NCBI GenBank assembly: GCA_029225065.1
Contig: JAQXVT010000035.1
Span: forward strand, 106,922 to 170,921
DNA: 64,000 bases
From: Lachnospiraceae bacterium
GTDB taxonomy: Bacteria; Bacillota; Clostridia; Lachnospirales; Lachnospiraceae
Direction: 5' to 3'
Numbering within the stretch: the first letter of the stretch is position 1; each line of letters opens with the position of its first letter. Of the stretch, positions 8,422-15,985 are shown in pieces. Below the pieces are notes generated by a model. It made no database searches and had not been told where the DNA came from. It worked only from the letters and a program-made list of their open reading frames with translations. Both the position numbers and the translations under genes were made by a program.

Positions 8422-10194
8422 ATGTATTATTCAGATGACATTGTTGAAGAAGTCCGCGCCAGAAATGACATCGTCGACGTTATTTCCGGCTACGTAAAAT
8501 TACAGCGCCGCGGCAGCTCATATTTCGGGCTCTGCCCGTTTCATAATGAAAAATCACCCTCGTTTTCCGTCAGCCCTAGCAAACAGATGTATTACTGCTT
8601 CGGCTGCGGTGCGGGCGGAAATGTATTTACATTTCTGATGGAATATGAAAATTATACGTTTCCGGAGGCACTGAAGATGCTGGCAGACCGTGCGGGCGTT
8701 TCTTTGCCGGAGGTGGAATATTCGGAGGAGGCAAAACGCCAGAGAGACCTGAAAACAGCCGTGCTGGAAGTCAATAAGATGGCAGCAAAATATTTTTATT
8801 ATCAGCTGCGTGCCCCCCAGGGGGAGAAGGCGATGGCATATTTGAAGGGAAGAGGGCTCTCCGATGAGACGATGCGCAGGTTTGGCCTTGGCTATGCGGG
8901 ACCGTACAGCGATGAACTGTACCGGTATCTTAAGAAAAAAGGAATTTCCGACGAGCTGATGAAAGAATCCGGACTGATGAGCGTAAATGAGCGTCAGGGA
9001 ATGTATGACAAATTCTGGAACCGGGTTATGTTTCCGATCATGGATATCAATGGAAAAGTAATCGGATTTGGCGGCAGAGTGATGGGGGACGCAAAGCCAA
9101 AGTACCTCAATTCTCCGGAAACGGTGATATTTGACAAGAGCCGGAATCTCTACGGTTTACATATTGCAAGAACATCGCGGAAAAAATATATGCTGGTGTG
9201 CGAGGGATACATGGATGTGATCTCGATGCACCAGGCCGGATTTACGAATGCAGTCGCCTCCCTTGGAACGGCGCTGACCAGTCAGCATGCGTCGCTTCTG
9301 AAACGTTATACAGACGAAGTCATTCTGACGTACGACAGCGATGAGGCCGGAATCAAGGCAGCGCTCCGGGCGATTCCGCTTCTTAAGGAGGCTGGCGTTT
9401 CCACGAAAGTGCTCCACATGAATCCGTATAAGGATCCGGATGAATTTATCAAAGCGCTCGGGACAGATGCCTTTCAGGAACGGATCGATCAGGCGGAAAA
9501 CAGCTTTCTGTTTGAACTTTCCATCCTGCAAAAAGACTATGATATGAAGGATCCGGAGTCAAAGACACGTTTCTTTCAGGCGGTGGCGGCGAAAATCGCA
9601 GAATTTGAGCTTGAGATTGAGCGCGAAAATTATATTGAGGCGGTGGCGGAGAAATACCAGATTTCCTTTGACGGAATGCGGAAAATGGTCATGAACTGCC
9701 TGATGCAGGGAGTACCGCTTCGGACAAAAGAAGCGTCATCACAGCGCCGACAGGCACGCCCGGAAAAAGAGGACGGTATTTTAAAATCCATGCGGCTTCT
9801 TCTGACATGGCTGAGCGAGTATCCCACACTTTACAGGACGATTTCCGCCTATGTAAAGCCGGAGGATTTTACGGACGAGCTGTATCGCGAGGTAGCAGAG
9901 ATGCTGTATGATCAGCTGGAAAAAGGGGAACTGAATCCGGCGCGGATTATCAATCATTTTACGGATCCGGAGCAGCAAAGAACGGTAGCGCAGATTTTTA
10001 ATACGAAGGTTCGCGCGGAAAGTCAGGCAGAGCAGGAGAAAGCGATCCGCGAGAGCATTTATAAGGTCGTCAACCATGGAATCACGCAGAGGACGAGAGA
10101 GTTGGGAGCGACAACGGATATACAGGGACTGCAGAAGCTGATCGAGGCGAGAAAACGTCTGCAGGAGCTGGGACGGCTGCATATTTCCATGTAG
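8422..10194 (+). CDS. dnaG: DNA primase
   Basis: A 590-residue primase that makes RNA primers at the replication fork. The CHC2-type zinc finger is at the N-terminus (CPFHNEKSPSFSVSPSK, then YYCFGCGAGGN). The catalytic core follows, with FGGRVMGDAKPKYLNSPET. The TOPRIM domain shows the acidic residues in CEGYMDV and TYDSDEAG. The C-terminal part, about 440-590, would bind the DnaB helicase. Length is normal. ATG 8422 has a GAGAGGG site. It forms the dnaG-rpoD macromolecular-synthesis pair common in Firmicutes; the usual upstream partner rpsU is not here. Confidence 0.96.
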   Translation: MYYSDDIVEEVRARNDIVDVISGYVKLQRRGSSYFGLCPFHNEKSPSFSVSPSKQMYYCFGCGAGGNVFTFLMEYENYTFPEALKMLADRAGVSLPEVEYSEEAKRQRDLKTAVLEVNKMAAKYFYYQLRAPQGEKAMAYLKGRGLSDETMRRFGLGYAGPYSDELYRYLKKKGISDELMKESGLMSVNERQGMYDKFWNRVMFPIMDINGKVIGFGGRVMGDAKPKYLNSPETVIFDKSRNLYGLHIARTSRKKYMLVCEGYMDVISMHQAGFTNAVASLGTALTSQHASLLKRYTDEVILTYDSDEAGIKAALRAIPLLKEAGVSTKVLHMNPYKDPDEFIKALGTDAFQERIDQAENSFLFELSILQKDYDMKDPESKTRFFQAVAAKIAEFELEIERENYIEAVAEKYQISFDGMRKMVMNCLMQGVPLRTKEASSQRRQARPEKEDGILKSMRLLLTWLSEYPTLYRTISAYVKPEDFTDELYREVAEMLYDQLEKGELNPARIINHFTDPEQQRTVAQIFNTKVRAESQAEQEKAIRESIYKVVNHGITQRTRELGATTDIQGLQKLIEARKRLQELGRLHISM

Positions 10195-10248
10195 CAAGGA
10201 GAAACTGATACAGAAACAGAGCAGAGATTGGAAAGGCAGGTAAACTGG

Positions 10249-11370
10249 ATGGAGGTACAGGCGATAGAATTTCAAAAGAAACTGCAGGAACTGGTAGCGC
10301 TTGCGCGGACGAAGAAAAATATCCTGGAATACAAAGAGCTTCAGGACTTTTTTGAGAGCATGTCCCCCAGTGAACAGCAGTATGACCGCATTATAGAATA
10401 TCTGGAACACAAGGGAATCGACGTCCTGCAAATTTCGGATACGGACGACGATGATGCTCTGCTTCTGCCGGATGATGAGGAATTTGAGGACGAGCAGGAA
10501 GAAAATCTGGACAAACTGGAGCTGAGTGTTCCGGAGGGAATCAGTACAGATGACCCGGTGCGTATGTATTTAAAGGAAATTGGCCGCATTCCGCTTCTGA
10601 CCTCGGAGGAGGAAGTAGAGCTTGCAAAACGGATGAGCGAGGGCGACGAGGAAGCAAAAAAGAAGCTTGCAGAAGCGAATCTTCGTCTGGTGGTTAGCAT
10701 TGCGAAGCGCTATGCGGGCCGCGGCATGCAGCTGCTTGATCTGATTCAGGAGGGAAATCTCGGACTGATCAAAGCTGTGGAAAAATTTGATTATACAAAG
10801 GGATATAAATTCAGCACGTATGCGACCTGGTGGATCAAGCAGGCAATCACGCGCGCAATCGCAGATCAGGCCAGAACCATCCGCATTCCGGTGCATATGG
10901 TGGAGACCATGAACCGGGTCATCCGCACATCCCGTCAGCTTCTGCAGGAGCTTGGCCGGGAGCCGAAGCCGGAGGAAATCGGAAAGCGTCTGGACATGCC
11001 TGCGGATAAGGTGCAGGAAATTCTGAAGATTTCGCAGGAACCGGTATCCATGGAGACACCGGTGGGCGAGGAGGATGACAGCCATCTGGGCGATTTTATC
11101 CGGGATGACCACATTCCGGTGCCGGATGAGGCGGCTACCTTCAGCATCCTCAAGGAACAGCTTGTGGAGGTGCTGTCGACACTGACGGACCGCGAGCAGA
11201 GAGTGCTGCGTCTGCGCTTCGGTCTGGACGACGGTCATGCCCGCACGCTGGAAGAAGTTGGAAAAGAGTTTAATGTGACAAGAGAGCGGATCCGCCAGAT
11301 CGAGGCCAAAGCTCTGCGCAAGCTGCGCCATCCGTCGAGGAGCCGGAAGCTGAAGGATTATCTGGAGTAA
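10249..11370 (+). CDS. rpoD: Primary sigma factor (SigA/RpoD)
   Basis: A housekeeping sigma-70 factor of 373 residues from ATG 10249 (380 if an upstream TTG at 10228 is used; the ATG is preferred because GGAAAGGCAGG lies upstream of it). Region 1.1 is short and acidic. Region 1.2 begins [17 protein letters not shown]. Region 2 contains [18 protein letters not shown] and [16 protein letters not shown], which read and melt the -10. Region 3 has [12 protein letters not shown]. Region 4.2 ([20 protein letters not shown]) reads the -35. It is 54 bases after dnaG and likely co-transcribed. The consensus promoters noted elsewhere in the window fit this factor. Confidence 0.96.
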   Translation: MEVQAIEFQKKLQELVALARTKKNILEYKELQDFFESMSPSEQQYDRIIEYLEHKGIDVLQISDTDDDDALLLPDDEEFEDEQEENLDKLELSVPEGISTDDPVRMYLKEIGRIPLLTSEEEVELAKRMSEGDEEAKKKLAEANLRLVVSIAKRYAGRGMQLLDLIQEGNLGLIKAVEKFDYTKGYKFSTYATWWIKQAITRAIADQARTIRIPVHMVETMNRVIRTSRQLLQELGREPKPEEIGKRLDMPADKVQEILKISQEPVSMETPVGEEDDSHLGDFIRDDHIPVPDEAATFSILKEQLVEVLSTLTDREQRVLRLRFGLDDGHARTLEEVGKEFNVTRERIRQIEAKALRKLRHPSRSRKLKDYLE

Positions 11371-11429
11371 TCTGAAACTGAAGGAAAAGGAATGGCAAGT
11401 AAAATAAGAACAGAAAGGAAACGCAGGAT

Positions 11430-12302
11430 ATGCAGTTATCAAAACGTTTGAGGGCAGTGGCCGACCTGGTGCCGGACGGCGCTGTGCTTGCGGACGTCGG
11501 AACCGACCATGCATACATACCGATTGCGCTTGTGGAGGAGGGAAAAATTCCGCAGGCACTGGCAATGGACATCAATCAGGGACCGCTTATGCGGGCAGAA
11601 GAGAATATCCAATCGCATGGGCTGAAGGAAAAAATAGAAACACGGCTTTCAGACGGTCTGGAGAAAATGAAAAAAGGAGAGGCAGATACCGTTTTGATTG
11701 CCGGAATGGGTGGTCTTTTGACGGTTCGTATCCTGAGTGCCAGAAAAGGGGTGCTGGAAAACTGCAGTACACTTGTCCTGCAGCCGCAGTCTGATCTGCC
11801 GAGTGTGCGCGGATGGCTGGCCAAGGAAGGGTATGCGATTACGGCAGAGGACCTTGTGCTTGAGGATGGAAAATATTATCCGATGATGCGCGCACAGAAA
11901 TACAGGAAGCCATCAGAGACGGAGAATCCGTGTCTGGAAGTACCGGAAAACAGTACAGAAGAAAATACAGTAGAACAAAGCCGGGGAGCGGGTGACGCAG
12001 AAAATCAGAAGCAGCAATTGAAAAACGTTGATTGTGTTTTTTTTGAAAATAAGGCAGACGGAGAGAAAGAAGAGCAGGAGCTGCGCTACGGTCCCGTGCT
12101 TCTTGAAAATAAACATCCGCTTCTGGCAGGCTATCTGGACCGTGAGGAAACACTGTATCGAAATGTACTTGTTTCGCTGGAAGGGAAAGATACAAAGGGC
12201 GCTGTGGCGAGGCGTGCAGAGGTAGAGCATGAGCTGTATTTGATAGCGGGAGCACGGGCAAGACTTTATGAAAATGCATCAAATGGTGAGAAGGAAAATT
12301 AA
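11430..12302 (+). CDS. trmK: tRNA (adenine-22-N1)-methyltransferase with an insertion
   Basis: A class I SAM-dependent enzyme of the TrmK (YqfN) family, which methylates A22 in tRNA. Seen: the SAM motif LADVGTDHAYIPI (20-32), AMDINQGPL, SDGLEKM and the catalytic-loop region LIAGMGG (89-95), then LQPQSDLP. The next-door Nif3 gene is its usual neighbour. Odd feature: about 58 residues at 158-216, rich in Glu, Gln, Asn and Lys, interrupt the C-terminal coiled-coil region between DGKYYPMMRAQKY and RYGPVLLENKHPLL, where homologues run straight through. This makes the protein 290 residues instead of about 230. The flanks remain in frame and conserved, so the gene is intact. Confidence 0.88.
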   Translation: MQLSKRLRAVADLVPDGAVLADVGTDHAYIPIALVEEGKIPQALAMDINQGPLMRAEENIQSHGLKEKIETRLSDGLEKMKKGEADTVLIAGMGGLLTVRILSARKGVLENCSTLVLQPQSDLPSVRGWLAKEGYAITAEDLVLEDGKYYPMMRAQKYRKPSETENPCLEVPENSTEENTVEQSRGAGDAENQKQQLKNVDCVFFENKADGEKEEQELRYGPVLLENKHPLLAGYLDREETLYRNVLVSLEGKDTKGAVARRAEVEHELYLIAGARARLYENASNGEKEN

Positions 12303-12501
12303 AAGCGGGAGAATCGAAAGACTTAAAGAGGATATTCACAATCAGCCTCACTACTTGTAGAAACATAAAGAATTCAGGCACATAAGGAATCTTTCCGCAA
12401 GCCCACTTCCTTGTGATATTTCATAACTGAGCAGCTGCTTTTAAATAAAGAAGAAAAATGAGTCAGGAGTAAAGATAGAAAAAGAAACGGAAGGAATTAA
12501 A

Positions 12502-13284
12502 ATGAAAGTCGAAACAATCATAAAAGAACTGGACCGGGAATTTCCACGGACGCTTGCGATGGACTGGGACAATCCGGGGCTGCAGGTTGGAAGCAGCCAG
12601 AAAGAGGTAAAAAAAGTAATGGTTGCGCTGGATGCAACCAATGAAGTGATTGAGGAATGTATCGCATGGCATGCGGATCTGCTGCTGACGCACCATCCGC
12701 TTTTGCTTTCCGGCATCCGGCAGATCAATGACGGATCAATGCATGGACGAAAAGTACTGATGCTGGCAGAGCATGGCATCGCGCATTATGCAATGCATAC
12801 GAACTACGATGTGGCAAAGATGGCGGAGCTTGCTGGTGATTTCCTGCATCTTAAAAAACAGGTGCCGTTGGAACAGACCGGCTGTGCGGACGGAGTTGCA
12901 TATGGAATCGGCTGTATTGGAGAGTTTGAAGCGGAAATGACGGCACAAGAATGCTGTGCGCTGGTAAAAGAAGCATTTGCACTTCCGCAGGTAAGACTGT
13001 TTGGAGCAAAAGAGACGAAGATAAAAAAAGCAGCAGTCTGCCCTGGCTCCGGAAAGAGTATGATTAAGGAGGCGCTTGCAGGCGGAGCACAGATTTATAT
13101 TACCGGAGATATCGGCCATCACGACGGACTGGATGCCATGGATCAGGGGCTTTCGATCATCGATGCGGGACATTACGGAATCGAGCAGATCTTTATTCCA
13201 CATATGGAAGCGTGGATGAAAGCGCACTTTGGAGAGTTAGAAGTAAAAAGAGCGAAACAAAGAGAGCCGTTTGAAGTGATTTGA
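12502..13284 (+). CDS. Nif3-like dinuclear metal centre protein (YqfO family)
   Basis: A 260-residue protein of the Nif3/DUF34 family, which forms a toroidal hexamer with a two-metal site and has been proposed to act as GTP cyclohydrolase I-like or phosphatase-like enzyme; its cellular job is unsettled. Metal ligands are visible in LLLTHHPLLLSG, HTNYDVAKM and TGDIGHHDGLDAMDQGL ... DAGHYGIE. It lacks the middle PII-like insert of the larger B. subtilis YqfO. It follows trmK by 199 bases that hold no recognisable element. Confidence 0.88.
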   Translation: MKVETIIKELDREFPRTLAMDWDNPGLQVGSSQKEVKKVMVALDATNEVIEECIAWHADLLLTHHPLLLSGIRQINDGSMHGRKVLMLAEHGIAHYAMHTNYDVAKMAELAGDFLHLKKQVPLEQTGCADGVAYGIGCIGEFEAEMTAQECCALVKEAFALPQVRLFGAKETKIKKAAVCPGSGKSMIKEALAGGAQIYITGDIGHHDGLDAMDQGLSIIDAGHYGIEQIFIPHMEAWMKAHFGELEVKRAKQREPFEVI

Positions 13285-13319
13285 CCGAGGCGAGCAAGTT
13301 GCCTGCGTCAATTGTGAAG
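13283..13319 (+). repeat. Intergenic repeat, GCGAAGCGGATT-related family (copy 1, degenerate)
   Basis: Starts at the nif3 stop codon and reads TGACCGAGGCGAGCAAGTTG then CAATTGTGAAG. It shares ACCGAG..AGCAAGT with copies at 15083 and 43278 and the trailing ATTGTGAA with 15912. Confidence 0.45.
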
Positions 13320-13393
13320 GACGATAAGCAGTGGGCATGGGATTGCGAATATCCGCTTTGGTGAATGTGTGACGCAGAAAATGGAGGTGCGAG

Positions 13394-15064
13394 ATGGACG
13401 AATTACAGCTTATAGTGGAAATAAACGGAGAAAGACGGACGTATTCTCCGGGGACGACCTACCGGGAGATCGCAGAGGAATATCAGAAGGATTATCCGGC
13501 AAAAATTATACTTGCAAAGGTGGACGGCAGGCTGCGGGAGCTGACGAAGAGAGCAGAGGATGGAAGCAGCGTGTCATTTGTCACGGTGAAAGACAAGGCA
13601 GGCTACAGCACGTACTGCCGAAGCGTGGAGCTGCTGATGCTCAAGGCGATCTATCACATAGTTGGGGATAATCGGAAAATTGACCGCGTTGGCGTGCATT
13701 TTTCCGTGAGCGGCGGCTATTACTGCACGATGCAGGGAAGTGTGCCGGTGACGCAGGAGTTTCTCGATCAGGTAAAAGAGTACATGCAGCAGCTTGTGCG
13801 GGAGGCACAGCCGATCCGGAAATTTTCGATTCCGACCTATGAGGCCTGCCGTCGCTTCCGGGAATACCGGATGTATGATAAGGAACAGCTGGTTCGTTAC
13901 CGGAGAGCATCCAGAGTGAATATTTATAACCTCATGACCTTTGAGGATTATTTTTACGGCTATATGGCACCGGATACTTCATGGCTGACCTGCTTTGATC
14001 TGCGCCTTTATGAGGATGGGTTTGTACTGATTTTTCCGACACGCCAGAATCCGGATCAGCTGCCGGAATTTTTACCGAGGAAAAAAATCTGGCAGGTACA
14101 GAAGGACTCGATGGAGTGGGGAACGCGTCTTGGCATTCCGACGGTCGGTGCGCTGAACGATTACATTGTAAGAAATGATGTAAAAACGCTGATCATGATC
14201 CAGGAGGCATTTCACGAGAAACGAATCGCAGAGATGGCAGGAGCGATCGCTGCCTCTCCGGAAAAGAAGATTGTGCTGATCGCCGGTCCGTCTTCCTCCG
14301 GAAAGACGACCTTTTCACATCGACTTTCCACACAGCTGGCAGTGTACGGGCTGCATCCGCACCCAATTGCTGCGGATGATTATTTTGTGGACCGGGAAAA
14401 AACGCCGAAGGATGAAGACGGAAAATACGATTTCGAGCGGATCGAGGCGATCGATACGAAGCAGCTGAATGCGGATATGTCGGCACTTCTGCGCGGGGAG
14501 ACGGTAGAGCTTCCGAGTTTTAATTTCAAGACCGGAAAGCGAGAATACAAGGGACGCTTCAAAAAGCTGGAAAAAAATGACATTCTGATTATTGAAGGAA
14601 TTCACGGATTGAATGACCAGCTGACGTATGCGCTGCCGAAGGAAAGTAAATTCCGGATCTATATCAGTGCACTGACACAGCTGAATATCGATGAGCACAA
14701 CCGGATTCCGACGACGGACGGACGGCTTTTGCGCCGGATCGTGCGGGATGCAAGAACACGTGGTACGTCGGCGAAGGCGACGATCGCGATGTGGGATTCG
14801 GTGCGCCGCGGTGAGGAAAATCACATTTTCCCATATCAGGAAAATGCAGACGTGATGTTTAACTCCGCGCTGATTTATGAGCTGGCTGTGCTGAAGCAGT
14901 ATGCAGAGCCGTTGCTGTTCTCGATTGAACCGGGAGAGCCGGAATACGAGGAGGCAAAGAGACTTCTGAAGTTCCTTGATTATTTCCTGCCGATTCCAGG
15001 GGATGCGATCCCGAATAATTCACTGATCCGTGAGTTCATAGGCGGCGGATGCTTTGACCTGTGA
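13394..15064 (+). CDS. Nucleoside kinase with ThrRS-like N-terminal domains
   Basis: A 556-residue two-part protein. Residues 1-62 form a TGS domain and about 70-260 resemble the threonyl-tRNA synthetase editing region (FSVSGGYYCTM). The C-terminal half is a uridine kinase/phosphoribulokinase-type P-loop enzyme: Walker A AGPSSSGKTTFSHRL, substrate loop AADDYFVDREKTPKDEDG, then DILIIEGIHGLN and RRIVRDARTRGTSA. It is expected to phosphorylate a nucleoside such as uridine/cytidine with ATP or GTP; the exact substrate is unknown. The same fusion is widespread in Clostridia and Thermotogae. ATG 13394 has a GGAGGTGCGAG site. Confidence 0.85.
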   Translation: MDELQLIVEINGERRTYSPGTTYREIAEEYQKDYPAKIILAKVDGRLRELTKRAEDGSSVSFVTVKDKAGYSTYCRSVELLMLKAIYHIVGDNRKIDRVGVHFSVSGGYYCTMQGSVPVTQEFLDQVKEYMQQLVREAQPIRKFSIPTYEACRRFREYRMYDKEQLVRYRRASRVNIYNLMTFEDYFYGYMAPDTSWLTCFDLRLYEDGFVLIFPTRQNPDQLPEFLPRKKIWQVQKDSMEWGTRLGIPTVGALNDYIVRNDVKTLIMIQEAFHEKRIAEMAGAIAASPEKKIVLIAGPSSSGKTTFSHRLSTQLAVYGLHPHPIAADDYFVDREKTPKDEDGKYDFERIEAIDTKQLNADMSALLRGETVELPSFNFKTGKREYKGRFKKLEKNDILIIEGIHGLNDQLTYALPKESKFRIYISALTQLNIDEHNRIPTTDGRLLRRIVRDARTRGTSAKATIAMWDSVRRGEENHIFPYQENADVMFNSALIYELAVLKQYAEPLLFSIEPGEPEYEEAKRLLKFLDYFLPIPGDAIPNNSLIREFIGGGCFDL

Positions 15065-15082
15065 GTCAGAGGCGGATTTTTT

Positions 15083-15120
15083 AACCGAGTCAAGCAAGTA
15101 ACGAAGCGGATTGAAACAAG
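15083..15120 (+). repeat. Intergenic repeat, GCGAAGCGGATT family (copy 2)
   Basis: AACCGAGTCAAGCAAGTAAC followed by GAAGCGGATTG, lying between the nucleoside kinase and the rnpB promoter. Nearly the same text occurs at 15912 and 43278. Confidence 0.6.
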
Positions 15121-15190
15121 TAATGTTGACTCAGAAATGAAATACCTGTAACCAGCCGAAAGGTGCCGGATACAAGACGAAAGAAAAAGA

Positions 15191-15219
15191 TTTACAAATC
15201 CGTAAAATTATGATAGAAT
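15191..15219 (+). promoter_or_regulatory. rnpB promoter
   Basis: TTTACA (15191-15196), a 17-base spacer and TAGAAT (15214-15219), 16 bases before the predicted RNA start. Confidence 0.7.
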
Positions 15220-15235
15220 GCGGTTTGCAAAAGCT

Positions 15236-15580
15236 GTAAGTAGGATAAATGGTCGCGGCTGGCAGGCCGAAAGGTGCCAGACGAGGAAAGTCCGGGCTTC
15301 ACAGGGCAGGGATGCCGGATAACATCCGGTGGAGGTGACTCCAAGGACAGTGCAACAGAAATGAACCGCCGCGTTTTACGCGGTAAGGGTGGAAGGGCAG
15401 TGTAAGAGACTACCGCCCTCCTGGTAACAGGAGGGGCATATGTAAACCCCATCCGAAGCAAGACCGCAACGAAGCATATGGCGGCCCGTCAGCTTCAGGT
15501 AGGTTGCTTGAGCCTGCCGGCAACGGCAGGTCTGGATAGATGACCATTCACGACATAACCCGGCTTATCGTCCTGCTTGC
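15236..15580 (+). ncRNA. rnpB: RNase P RNA, bacterial class A
   Basis: Catalytic RNA that removes 5' leaders from tRNA precursors. The P1 helix pairs GTAAGTAGGA (15236-15245) with TCCTGCTTGC (15571-15580) using two G-U pairs. Conserved core landmarks in order: GAGGAAAGTCCGGGC (15283-15297), ACAGTGCAACAGAAA, AAACCCCATCCGAAGCAAGA, and the 3' TAGATGACCATTC ... ATAACCCGGCTTATCG. A GAGG/CCTC-type arm at about 15415-15436 and overall length 345 nt fit the A-type fold. It has its own promoter and a strong terminator. Confidence 0.95.
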
Positions 15581-15627
15581 AAAAATGAGCTGTGCACAGA
15601 GTGTTCTGTGCGCAGCTCATTTTTTGT
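15581..15627 (+). terminator. rnpB terminator
   Basis: ATGAGCTG.GCACAG and CTGTGC.CAGCTCAT form a 14-bp stem with a single mismatch, flanked by an A-run and TTTTTT. Confidence 0.9.
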
Positions 15628-15628
15628 A

Positions 15629-15985
15629 TACGCATTGCAAATCTCTTATAAGGATGCGGAGCTCATCAGGAAAAAATATACGTTTTTCTGGTTGCCAGTG
15701 CAGTTATAAAAATGTGTATGATAATAGTGCGCATCTGTACAGATCGTTCTTAGAAAAGTTTTAAGAAAAGCACAGAGAAACCATTCTAGGATTTTGGAAG
15801 ACGCTATGTTATAATAGCACCAGAAAAAGAGCAGTCGATCTGTCAAAATGACAGAGGACAGAGCGGCTGTCAGAGTGTGTTTGAATGCAGGTTGCGAAGC
15901 GACTGCGTTCATGAGCAAGTAGCGAAGCGGATTGTGAATGTCTGCTTTGCAATGCTCTGGAGGCTCAGGTAAGAAAGGAAAGGGA
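15629..15985 (+). other. 357-base region upstream of the surface-protein gene
   Basis: No gene supported. It contains an extended -10 element TGTTATAAT (15807-15815), a small palindrome TCTGTCAAAATGACAGA (15838-15854), and at 15880-15934 a stretch with two GCGAAGC words, TTGAATGCAGGTTGCGAAGC and GAGCAAGTAGCGAAGCGGAT, the latter being copy 3 of the intergenic repeat family. Confidence 0.5.
15912..15934 (+). repeat. Intergenic repeat, GCGAAGCGGATT family (copy 3)
   Basis: GAGCAAGTAGCGAAGCGGAT lies 50-70 bases before the surface-protein start and matches the copy at 15091-15114 at nearly every position. Confidence 0.6.

Noticed and set aside
10570..11565. 331-residue minus-strand frame opposite rpoD
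   Set aside because: Shadow of a highly conserved gene; composition is Leu/His/Arg-rich as expected for antisense.
15540..15764. 74-residue frame overlapping the 3' end of rnpB
   Set aside because: Begins inside the RNA and runs through its terminator.
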